Part shown: in pieces, positions 33,011 through 43,529 of the stretch | Layout of the letters: each line of letters begins with the position of its first letter | How positions within the stretch are numbered: position 1 is the stretch's first letter | Assembly (NCBI GenBank): GCA_030549335.1 | Contig: CM060195.1 | Coordinates: forward strand, 46,816,991 to 46,880,990 | Reading direction: 5' to 3' | DNA length: 64,000 bases | Source: Pontederia crassipes | Lineage: Eukaryota; Streptophyta; Magnoliopsida; Commelinales; Pontederiaceae | Notes under the pieces: model-generated | The model's input: only the letters and a program-made list of their open reading frames with translations | Databases searched by the model: none | Told to the model about the DNA's origin: nothing | Made by a program: the position numbers and the translations under genes

Positions 33011-33382
33011 ATGTTGGAAGTCATACTACGCCGCCGATTTTCAACTGCATCTCCTGTTGTGTTCTACATCGTCACCATCGTTGGCTTCTCTAACATCATC
33101 GCTATGATGTTCGACAAGTTCGACATCCAGCTGTTCCACTTCTACGTCCATGGTGTCTCTGCATCCATTCCAAGTCGTCTCCAAATGTTATGAGCTGCCG
33201 CGTATTACAAGTGCTCGACGAATTGTTGCGACCTATGTATTCTGCGACCTTCAAGTTGTCATCATACAGTGTCTTCCCGGCATCAACTTTGGGGGCGTGT
33301 TGGAAGTCACGACGTCGCCGACTTCTATAGCAGCAACAACATCGTCTAGTTCAAAGCCAATTCAAAGGAGTTGCAGAGTTGT
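33011..33382 (+). repeat. Doubled purine-tract/LTR-start junction, then 3' LTR part 1
   Basis: At 33011 gagggggcaa|TGTTGGAAGTC looks like a purine tract and LTR start, but the LTR does not continue. At 33298 a second junction, tttgggggcg|TGTTGGAAGTC, starts the true 3' LTR, which runs 85 bp until the gypsy insertion. The sequence before both junctions (ggtcttcccgccatcaact; tgtcttcccggcatcaact) is also repeated, so this end region of the element is tandemly duplicated. Confidence 0.75.
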
Positions 33383-33475
33383 TGTAACGTATCGGCCTTT
33401 AATAAAAAAAGAGTGCGTCGCCTCCCGTGGCCTTTCGACGTTTCACCTCCGGCCGACCAAGGGTCGGCCGGGGTC

Positions 33476-33482
33476 TATATAA
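33476..33482 (+). promoter_or_regulatory. TATA box of the gypsy LTR
   Basis: gtcTATATAAgggggc, preserved in the 3' LTR at 50367-50373. It is the likely core promoter, about 95 bp into the LTR. Confidence 0.75.
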
Positions 33483-33937
33483 GGGGGCACATGGGGAGCC
33501 TTGCGACCCCTTAGAACCCCGACCAACCTCCTCCTCCTCCTTCTCTTCATCCGGCGACCGACGACGATGTGCGCGAGCGGCAGAGGCAGAGGCGACGACG
33601 TACCGCAGCCACCGACGTTCCTCTGACGCCAGCAATCCTTCCCTGATGCGCGAGGGGTCCGAGCGCACCTTTCTACACCGGCCAAAGATGACCGGTGATC
33701 ATCAGCCGACGAATAGCGACCGACGAACCCAAAATCCGACAAGTCAAAGATACCCTTAGCGTTTTAATCCCATAGACGAAGAACTAAGGATCTATTGATT
33801 TGTAAAGTTAGTTCATTATAATCCTGAAGTTATTTCCTACCTTTTTCGTATTGATATCGGCATCAATTGACGGTGGAAGGCCGCCGGAATCAATGGAGAA
33901 ATCCGGCGGCCCTGTTTTACCATAGGGATCAGTCGAT

Positions 33938-34270
33938 CAATTTGATTAAACGATCGACCGGTCTGCGTAGTAATGCATACTTTTTGTTTCTTATCAGTCG
34001 ACCGGCCTCGCCACGGTGGTCGACCGATCCATAGGTTGACGGACAGACTCTGCCTTACAATCGGTCGACCAGTTCCAAAGAACGATCGACCGATCCGATG
34101 CGTAGCGCGCATCAGTACAGCATAACGGACGGTCGACCGTCACCCTGGACGGTCGATCGATTCGCAAGCGTCCCATTAAAGAACTCGGTCGACCGATCCC
34201 AGAGGACCGGTCGACCGGTACCAGTGGATGGTCTATCGGTCCATCAGGAACGGTCGACCGATCCGCCAGA
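33938..34270. repeat. Array of GGTCGACC palindromes in the gypsy LTR
   Basis: About eleven copies of CGGTCGACCG or one-mismatch variants (cgatcgaccg, ggtcgatcg), spaced irregularly by 15-50 bases, mostly followed by atcc or gtcc. The same array stands in the 3' LTR at about 50820-51165. Confidence 0.85.
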
Positions 34271-34884
34271 GACTCATAGATCGAACTAAATCGGATTGAT
34301 CCACTCATAGTCATAATTACAACTCTGACCAGTTCACCTATACTGGATGAGTCTCATTGTACAAAGATCAATTTCCAATAGACCCTACATCATATATGTC
34401 ACCATAACTAAAGATAATTAAAGTAAAGACAAATATGCGGGATTGCTATGTGCCGCCCCCAATGTTAAATTAAAGATAAGAGATTAAAACAATGGGGGAA
34501 TATGTAGTTAGCTGAGGGGACAGCGAAACTACTAGCTTAAATGCCCACTATTTCTGATATTTCAGGTGTTCTCCCACCGATGTCTCGAATTGAATGGTGA
34601 TGCTATGGTCACACCTCTTCCCTTAAAGATTAAAGTATTATGCCAGAGGGACAGGTAGCTAAACTGAGGAGACAGTGAACCTACAGGTCTAGTAACCGAC
34701 CACTATTTCTGTATTGTAAAAATTCTTCCCCTTACCTTTCGAACTGGGTGAGGTAGTAACACCCACCCCTTTTTCCCGTTTACGAGCTTACTGGCATCAG
34801 TGAATCAGAAAGGCACCCCTGGCATCCCAACCTAATAAAGTCGAGCTCGCATAGGACAACCAACTCTAAGGATATCTTAGTAAT

Positions 34885-35100
34885 GTAAAAGACGTAGCAC
34901 AACTCACAACAGAGCAATGCAAAGTAAAACAAAACAGAGTATTGAAAAGCAGAGCAATGTAAAGTAAAGCAATGTACAACATAGTAATGTAAAGCAAAGT
35001 ACTGTAAATTAAAGCAGAGATACAATAAAGTAAAGCAGAGATATTGTAAAGTAAAAGCAGAGTAATATAAAGATAAAGTATTATCACAGTAAAGGATAGA
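34885..35100. repeat. Short degenerate tandem repeats in the gypsy LTR
   Basis: Units of about 10-12 bp built from aatgtaaag, aaagcagag and agtaaagca. Also present in the 3' LTR at about 51775-51990. Confidence 0.75.
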
Positions 35101-35647
35101 GTATTGAACTGACTAGGGATTCATATATACATATTGATTTTTTGATCATCATTGATCTCTATTTCACGTCTATTGCTATTGTACTGGGCAATCTTTGCTC
35201 ATGGATATTTTATTCCCCTGCATTGGGATTTTGCAGGTGAGAACGCCAACTGATGAGGGGATGGATGGCGTAGAGCTTGGAGAACGCTGCACATGACTGA
35301 TATTTCTGCTCCGAGCTTCTTTACTGCATATCTTTTTAATTATCTTTATTGTTCAGAGACATCACATTTCTTCCGCACATTTTCTATATTGAAAGACATC
35401 ATGAACTTTCACATATTTTATATAATATGAGACATTATGAATTTCCGCATTAAAGTCCTTCATCATGATATTTCGACTATTCTTCCGCATTTAAAGTTCA
35501 CTATCATGTTTATTATTATTTTATCAGTGCCACGTAAGCTATTTTGTTGAACGGTCAAGGTCAGTAGAGCAACAGACAATGTAGCGCTTCCAGAGTCAAT
35601 CTGACCGCCTACATGGCAGGAGGTGCGATTTTGGGGGTGTTACGGTT

Positions 35648-35660
35648 TGGTATCAGAGCC
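35648..35660 (+). other. Primer binding site (tRNA-Met type) of the gypsy element
   Basis: TGGTATCAGAGCC a few bases after the 5' LTR. Confidence 0.85.
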
Positions 35661-35845
35661 TAAGTTCTTGGCTCCTTCATTGATCATAGTAGAGTATAGG
35701 TTCATGCATGACATTCATTGCTCGTATTGCTACACAGTTCAAAGTAAAGTCATGTGCAAGCTTCTGCGGCTCCATTCCTCAAGTAAGTGATAAGTACATT
35801 CCAATGTGAATTCTATATATATTATTAAGTTAACTTATTTTATAG

Positions 35846-36307
35846 ATGCCTCCACGTCGTATGGTCACCAGAGTCGTACGAAGGGGTAGGGGTCATATAG
35901 TTGGAATACGTATACGCCCACTAGATCTCTCAACCCCGCCACAGCCTGCTCCAGAGGTACCGGAGCTTTCAGACCTGGAGAGCGTGGGGAGTCATGATCC
36001 AGAGTTACCTTCCCCACATCACTTCTTTCCCATGGAGACACGTGAAGAAATAAATCGGAGATGGCACCTGCAGACGATAGTGGGACGCCTCGACAACCCT
36101 ATCTGCCTATCTTCCGATGGGGAAGAAGAAGAAGTCCCTGAACCTGAAGGAGAAGTTTAGAGTCAGGAGATCAGCCCGATAAGCCAGTTTGATCCAGAGC
36201 CATATTGTAGTCTCTGCGATCAAGATGGACATTTTGAAGAGGAGTGTCCTAACTCCCCGAAGAATCCCGAGAATGAATCAGAGGGATCCTCTCGACGTAG
36301 TGACTAG
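35846..36307 (+). CDS. Extra ORF with a zinc knuckle, upstream of gag
   Basis: Starts MPPRRMVTRVVRRGRGH and runs 104 codons to a TAG at 36158. The same frame then continues 48 codons to 36307 and contains CSLCDQDGHFEEEC, a perfect C-x2-C-x4-H-x4-C knuckle. The first part has a basic N-terminus and an acidic run (DGEEEEVPEPEGE). The gag at 36511 has its own separate knuckle, so this is an additional nucleic-acid-binding protein or a duplicated gag piece. Full length would be 153 residues. I know of no counterpart at this position in chromoviruses, though some Tat/Ogre elements carry an ORF before gag. Confidence 0.6.
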
Positions 36308-36510
36308 TACCGTGCTGTTTTCTTTTCTTTGTGGAAGGTTTTAGTGTGCCTCAAGACATATGTTTACCTTTTGCAAATCACAATGAAATGAATGTTTTAC
36401 CTTAGTAAATGTTGAGCAGCATGGTCTCCATTTTAATCTAAGATTTTTTATCCTTATTAAAGATCCTTGATTATACACCCTTCTCAAACATTGCCATGAT
36501 CTCTTTATAG

Positions 36511-37534
36511 ATGGCCGACCAGAGAAGAGGATCAGCGTCAAGTGAATATGAGATGTATAACGAAGAAGAGACACATTTTATTCCTCCACCTCCATTGGAT
36601 CCTCCTCCGCCTTCCCCACCTATGCCCAGTTCGCCACCGCAGCAGGGACGTCGGGCCCCCATTCCTTGTACACTGCAAGAGTTTTGGAGGTCGAAGCCTC
36701 CGACATTTAATGGGGAAGGAGGAATTGACGTTGCTGAGCAGTGGATCGTGACTTTGGAAGAAAAGTTCGACATCCTCGACGTCCCGGAGCACAAGAATGT
36801 CCTATTAGCTGAAAATACTCTTCAGAGAGATGCCAAGGAATGATGGAAGGCAAAGAAGGCCACCAATTTTCTGGGAGTCAGAACCGTGGAATGGGGAGAC
36901 TTCCGCAGGGCATTTGAGACGCGCTACCTCCCGTCCTTCCAGAAAGACTTGAAACAGAAAGAATTCCTGCATCTAGAGCAAGGGGCTATGACCGTAGACC
37001 AATACGTGACCAAATTCGTCTGGTTGAAGAAGTACTCGAATATGGCGTTGGACGATTTGGCCCTGACGAAACATTTTATGGACGGACTGAGGCCCTCACT
37101 GAGATCCCAGACCAGGTCAGGGAATTGCAAAACCCTGGATGAAGCGGTCAGCCTGACAACCCTGACCGAGAGAGATCATCAAGACCTCATGAAGGAAAAG
37201 ATGACTCAGCAGACTGTAGGGCAGAGTTCCCACTAGCAACAGCAGTTTCGTGGGAACAATCTGCAACACCAACGTCGGGATAATCGGTATCATCCATATT
37301 CTGCGCCTCAACAGAACTAGCGTCCTCCACAACAACAACAACCCTACCGTCCCCCATAACAAGCTCCTCCCCCACAACAATAGTAACCATAACAACAGCA
37401 GCAACCCCCTCAGCAGGGGCAAAGATGCCCAGCGCAACAGCAGAGGCAACATCATCCTAGAGCTCCTCAAGCACCACCCTCACAAGGTGAGCGGGTTTTA
37501 TGCAACACCTGTGACAGGACCCATGCTGGGAAAA
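36511..37534 (+). pseudogene. Gag of the gypsy element, broken
   Basis: Retrotransposon gag: a proline-rich start (PPPPLDPPPPSPP), PPTFNGEGGIDVAEQWI, then VEWGDFRRAFETRYLPS and QKEFLHLEQGAMTVDQYV, typical of plant Ty3/gypsy capsids. A stop at 36841 sits where the family has Trp, and more stops lie in the Gln-rich linker (37234, 37318 and after). A one-base shift in an A-run near 37531 moves the knuckle [14 protein letters not shown] (C-x2-C-x4-H-x4-C) into the pol frame. Confidence 0.85.
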
Positions 37535-39508
37535 TGCCGAATGAAGTCTGAAACTTGCTATTACTGCGATGGAATGGGACACATGACAGCAAGTTGTCCG
37601 AGACGCGGACAACAACAGTTCGTGCAGGGAAGGCTCTTCAATCTGGAAGAGGATGCTCCCCAGAATGACGCTGATGTCATTCAAGGTACGATGTTCGTAG
37701 TTGATTTACCTACAAAAGTATTATTCGATTTCGGTGCCTCACATTTCTTTATATCAGAAGAGTGTGCCAAAATATTAGGATTAAAAGCAGTGAACTTAGA
37801 GCAAAAGATGAATATATTGACCTCACAAAGCACCCTCATTACCATAAAGTATCTTCCCAATGCACCTATAGAGATAGAGAAAAGGAACCATCCTGTCAAT
37901 CTCATCATCATCTCTATGAGAGATTATGATATAATATTTGGCATGTATTGGCTAACCTTCCATGATGCTTCCATCTTGTGCAAACAAAAGAAAGTAATCA
38001 TAGGCACACAAAGTAAAGATAAAGTTATAATCAGAGGAATTGCACAAAAGGAACCAAAGATCATAGTATTTGCCATGAAGACACAGAAGAAACTGCAAAA
38101 GGGATGTAGAGATTACCTAGCTAGTATAATCAAAATAGAGGAACCAAAGAAGACTCCTCAAGACATAGAAGTGATGAGGGAAATTTTTGATGTATTCCCT
38201 GAGGATGTTAGCGGTCTACCACCTAGAAGAGAGATAGACTTTCGTATCGAGGTGGCACCCAAAACGGCACCAATCTTCAAAGCCTCGTACCGCATAGCTC
38301 CAGCAGAGATGAATGAATTGAAGAATCAGATTCAAGAGCTACTGGACAAAGGTTTCATCAGGCCTAGCGTTTCACCGTGGGGTGCACCAGTCCTTTTTGT
38401 CAAAAAGAAGGACGGATCATTAAGACTTTGTATCGACTACAGAATGTTGAACAAAGTCACAATAAAGAACATGTACCTGCTACCTCGTATTGATGATCTA
38501 TTTGATCAATTATCTAAAGCAAATGTGTTCTCCAAAATTGATCTGAGGAGCAGATACCATCAGCTAAGGGTGGCAGAAGAAGACATTCCGAAGACAGCAT
38601 TCCGATCAAGATATGGACATTATGAGTTCATGGTGATGCCGTTTGGGTTGACGAATGCCCCAGCTGCATTGATTGATCTCATGAATCGAACTTTCCACGA
38701 GCACCTGGACAAGTTCGTAATTATCTTCGTGGATGACATTCTCATTTACTCGTCAAGTATGGAGCAGCAGAAAGAACATTTGAGGATAGTACTAGAGACC
38801 TTGCGAGAGAAGCAGTTGTACACAAAATTCTCTAAGTGTGAATTTTGGCTAGAACAGATAATATTCTTCGGACACATCATCTCTAAAGATGAAGTTGCAG
38901 TGGATCCCGCAAAAGTAGAGGGAGTGTCCAACTGGACCCAACCAAAGAATATCTCCGAGATTAGGAGTTTCCTTGGTTTAGCCAGCTACTACAGACGGTT
39001 CATCAAGGATTTCTCCAGAATAGCATTGCCGCTGACCAAGCTCACAAGAAAGGGAGAAAAGTTCATTTGGTCACCCAAGTGCGAGGAAAGCTTTCAAGAA
39101 TTAAAGGAACGACTAACTTCAGCGCCAATCCTGACGTTACCATCGGGCAACGGTGGTTACGTGATGTACCGTGATGCCAACGGCACGGGATTGGGATGCG
39201 TGCTAATGCAACATGGTAAAGTAGTGACATACGCATCCAGACAGCTGAAGAAGCATGAGGTCAATTATCCAATGCATGACCTCGAGTTGGCAGCAGTAGT
39301 GTTTGCCCTCAAGCTTTGGCGCCACTACTTATACGGAGAAGAATTTATGGTTTATACAGACCACAAAAGCTTGAAGTATGTATTTACACAGAAGGAGCTG
39401 AATATACGTCAAAGACGTTGGATGAAATTCCTAAAGGATTACGAGTTTGCCATCAATTATCAACCTGGTAAGGCAAACTCAGTAGCCGACGCGTTCAGCC
39501 GAAAATGA
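37535..39508 (+). pseudogene. Gypsy pol: protease, reverse transcriptase, RNase H
   Basis: One open stretch. After the zinc knuckle comes the protease, whose active site reads DFGA near 37729 instead of D-T/S-G-A, so it is probably inactive. The reverse transcriptase spans about 38160-38900: [55 protein letters not shown], and the catalytic FVDD at 38726-38737 intact. RNase H spans about 39165-39500: [44 protein letters not shown], ending ADAFSRK. The stop at 39506 cuts the polyprotein before integrase. Confidence 0.9.
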
Positions 39509-39517
39509 GAAGGATCA

Positions 39518-40671
39518 TTGGCTTTTATGCGCCTACGACGGTTCGAACTTATGGAAGAACTGTTCAAATGGATGCCAAAAATGAAACACGATGGATCGCT
39601 AATGATGATGCAGAGGATAGTGCCTGATATGGTAGGAAGGATTATAGAAGCACAAGTTGAAGATTCGGAATATCAGACAATGATGATAACAACCAGCCTA
39701 GAGACTACCAATTTCAAAGTCTCCACGGATGGTGACATAAGGTACCGTGATCGTTTGTGGGTACCAAATAATCCTGAACTCCGTAGAGAAGTGTTAGATG
39801 AATGTCACAAATCCGAATTTGCAATTCATCCGGGGAGTACAAAAATGTACAAAGATGTCCAGAGAAATTTCTGGTGGTCAGACATGAAGAAGGAGATAGC
39901 CGAATATGTTCCAAATGCATAGTGTGCCAACAGGTCAAGGTGGAACATCAGAAATTACAAGGAACCTTGAAGAGTCTGGTATCCCACAGTAGAAGTGGGA
40001 AGAGATCTCGATGGACTTTTATCACAGGCCTACCTCGGACTTTGAAAGGACATGATGTCATTTGAGTTATAGTGGACCGACTCACTAAATTGGCTAACTT
40101 CCTACCCATTAAAGTAAAATAATCTCTTGAAAGCCTCATGGATTTATATGTGCAGGAGATTGTCAGGCTTCACGAGATCCTATCAGCGTGTCTGATAGAG
40201 ATCCCAGGTTCACATCAAGGTTCTGGAAGAGTCTCCAGAATGCTTTTGGAACAAGACTTCGGTACAGTACTGCCTTTCATCCTTAGACAGATGGCCAATC
40301 AGAGAGAACGATCTAGACATTGGACGATATGCTAAGAGCATGTGCTCTGGATTGGTACGGTAGTTAGGACAAGCACCTTTCTCTCATAGAGTTCTCCTAC
40401 AACAACAGCTTCCATGCCAGCATAGAGATGTCTCCTTTTGAAGCGTTGTATAGTCGCCCATGTCATTCTCCGGCATGTTGGGACGAGGTGGGAGAAAGAA
40501 AGATCTTGAGCGCGGAATTACAGAAGCAAACACAAGAGTATACAGACATAGTCGAACTAATAAAGAAAAGAATGAAGTCTGCTCAAGGTCGTCAAAAGGC
40601 CTACGCAGATAAGAAGCGCCGAGAACATAAGTTCAAGGCAGGAGATCAAGTCCTGCTCAAGGTCTCCCCCA
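39518..40671 (+). pseudogene. Gypsy integrase, first part, broken
   Basis: The HHCC zinc domain is split: CHKSEFAIHPGSTKMYKDVQ with RNFWWSDMKKEIAEYV (about 39800-39910), then KCIVCQQVKVEHQK in the next frame. The catalytic core starts FITGLPRTLKGHDVI (about 40018) with a frameshift at its first Asp codon, and is followed by stops and shifts to about 40420. MSPFEALYSRPCHSPACWDE (40428-) and REHKFKAGDQVLLKVSP lead up to the Athila insertion at 40671. Integration activity is lost. Confidence 0.85.
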
Positions 40672-43293
40672 TGATCACTAGCTGATTAATATAGTTTTTT
40701 ATTTCATTTTAAATGCATTTCACCCATATCGAATCCCTAAATTATTAGACTTTTGGTCAATTATGTTTGAAATGCATGGATTGTGATAACTAGTTGATAT
40801 TCCTCATTCTATACTTAATTCATGTGCATAGATGTTCTGAAATGCTAAAATCTATAAATATTTTAATTCTATGCCAAGTTATCATTTTTAGGATAAGTTA
40901 TCACTCCAATATGTTAAGTTATCATTATTTTGAGTGAACTAATTTTCAATGATTTTCTTGCCCTAAATCCATTACTATCATGAATGAATCATATTTGGAT
41001 GGTCATATCTCAACTTGTGCAAAATTTTAAGTCTATTTGAACGAGTTATCATTTTTCCAATGCCAAATTATCGTTAAAGGGCAAAACTATCATTTTGACA
41101 TGCAAAGCTGTCAATTCTGCACAAAGGCCTTAGGAAACCATTATATTATTGTCCTAACTAATTGCTGTTCAAATTTGATCATATTTGGATAATCACAACA
41201 AAAGTTATGATAAGTTATCATTTTTAAGACAATCAAGTTATCGTTTTGGCGCCCAAGTTATCATTTCTATGAAATCTTATTCATATTTGATTTCTGACTT
41301 CACTCACTTGCCACCCTAATCCATTTGATGCCTCTAATGCTTTGAACCACTTGTATTTGGATAATTTCCATGATTAGTGCAAAGTTATCATTTTTGGGTT
41401 CCAAAACCATTAGTTTTTCATATCGATTTCCATTCTTGTACAACACCAAACTCCTTTTGATTATTGAGCTGAGTTTACTTACTGTCATAATCCTTATTTA
41501 TTTATTTCTTATTAAAAAACTTTGATGTTTGCTGTTGTGGATCTTCTAGCAGGTATAACAAGGCTGCACAAAGGAGAAAAATAAGGAGGGGACCACTTGC
41601 TTTTGCTATCCAAAAGCTGCAGTAGCAGCTGCAATTCCTGGACCATTGGACAGATGGCTCACATCAAAGGCTATGGAATAATTTGATGCTGATCTAAGGG
41701 TGGAAGAAAGTCATATATAAGATGAAGAAATCCTGGAATCAGGGGGAGCCTCCATTTGGAGGGCTGCTAAAGTGGAGATGGAGTGGAGAAGAAACTGATT
41801 TCTGCATAACAACCCTCAAAATTAGGATGATTAGCCTCTGTTCTTCACTATTTTGTATCTAACTTTGTAATTATGAGGAGCTAAACTCCATGTTTCCTAG
41901 GATAGGGTAGTAGTCTAAATTAGTTGTGGATGGATTAGGGACAAATCTGATTTCCTGCACTGATTTCTGAATTCCTAAAGTTCTGATTTCTAGTTTTTGT
42001 TTCTGAAATCTGCTTTGATTGATCCCAATCTTGACATTGTGAGGTCCTATTTATATTTACAACTGAGAGGTTGTCCTTTGATCTACCCCTTGTTCAGAAA
42101 TGAATCAAGGGCCAATGGCAAGTTTCTAGGTTCAATCCCCAATTAGAAATCTGATTCATTCATTTCTGAAATCTGTTTTCCATTTCTGATTTCTGATTTT
42201 ATTAAATCTTATTCTTATCATTGTGGAGCCCTAATTGAATTAACAACTGAGAGGTTGCTTTATGGTTTCATTCTTGTTCAGAAATGAATCAAGAGACAAT
42301 GGTATTTTTAAGGTTTTAATTCTTGAATTGTTGCTGATTTCTGAATTTCCATTGCCGATTTCTTGAAATTTGTGGAATCTGCCTTGTGATTGTTAAGCCC
42401 CTGATTTCACTTAATCACTGAGAGGTGTACTTAAGGTTTTCTTACTATTTAGAGATGAACCAAGAGGCAATTGCATGTGCTGAGTTCCATATGTAATTGA
42501 GTGCTGATTTCTATCCAATCCATTAATGAAAATGTGGATTTCATTTGAATTTGCAACTGAAAGGCTGATTTTAAATCCTCTTATAGTTTAGAGATAAACT
42601 AAGAAGTATTTGCATTAATATTGGATTGATTTCATCCTTATTTAGCTGATTGAAGCATGCCCTTCATTTTCAAAGTGCAATTTAGAAGTTATCATTTTAG
42701 ATTTTATTGAATTGCCAAAAAATCAGCAAAGTGACTTGGATTGAACATAATGATAACTTGATTTTCAGTGAGGATCCTCTTCTAATTCAACTTGGTTAAC
42801 AAATATATGACAATATATTATTTAGTTCTGGTCTAATTGAGCTGTGAAAATAGCCATGTTGAAGGTTGAATCAGATTTGACTAAAAAGTGATAACTTGTC
42901 CATTTCCATCCATAATTAAATTAGATGAACATCAATTCCTAGGAGAACCTTCCTCATTGATAGTTAATCCCCTTGAGCCTCTAGTTTAGCATTTATAATT
43001 CAGTTTCGATAACCTTTCAAAAATTTAAAAATAATTATCATTTTATCCCTTGTTAGAAATCAGTTTGAACTTTCTTTTAATTTCTTGGAATTTTAACTTT
43101 AGTTAAGGTTAATCTAGATTGTTTAGGGAGTCTTAGGCTTCAAATCACTGTGAATGTAATATTTGGGTAAACTACATTTGACTTATATACTTGCAGTAGA
43201 AAGTGAATTAGGGAGTTAAATCAAAAATGGAAAAATATGAAATTTGACCTCAAAATCAGCAAGTTATCACTACACTCCTCAATTTCACTATCA
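40672..43293 (+). repeat. 5' LTR of the Athila element
   Basis: 2.62 kb. Begins TGATCACTAGCTGAT and ends TTTCACTATCA. It is crowded with aagttatcatt-like motifs (about 12) and with later tracts of tttctgatttctga and aactgagaggttg. No coding potential. Confidence 0.95.
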
Positions 43294-43299
43294 AGTTTT

Positions 43300-43315
43300 T
43301 GGCGTCGTTGCCGGA
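43300..43315 (+). other. Primer binding site (tRNA-Asp type)
   Basis: tggcgtcgttgccgga, one mismatch from the tRNA-Asp primer site of Athila elements in its first 15 bases. It lies seven bases after the LTR. Confidence 0.8.
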
Positions 43316-43529
43316 TATTTGGGGCCAATTAGATTAACTTGGATAGTTTAGATTAGTTTTAGACTAGTTTTCAGTCCATTTATTATTTCAGTTTTTGCAA
43401 GTTATCATTCTGATTTTTTTTCCTTTTGTCTAGTTTTCTTTTCTTTATTGAATTTGATACTTCTAAATTTATTTATGCAGGACTAGACATTCAAGGAGAC
43501 CTCTACCTATCTGATCCTGAACTGAAAGA

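Larger units (their letters stand above)
33383..35644 (+). repeat. 5' LTR of the gypsy element
   Basis: 2.26 kb. Begins TGTAACGTATCGG and ends GGGGGTGTTA. It holds a TATA box (33476-33482), an array of GGTCGACC-type palindromes (about 33938-34270) and a run of aaagcagag/aatgtaaag units (about 34885-35100). Open frames on its minus strand also occur in the 3' LTR but look like by-products of base composition. Confidence 0.93.

Noticed and set aside
33399-33759. Overlapping frames of about 90-110 codons on both strands, repeated at 50263-50636
   Set aside because: They lie in the two LTRs of the gypsy element, overlap each other in several frames, and resemble no protein. Recurrence is explained by the LTR pair.
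34780-35087. Tyr/Leu/Cys-rich minus-strand frames, also at 51760-51981
   Set aside because: They are translations of the short aaagcagag/aatgtaaag repeats of the gypsy LTR.
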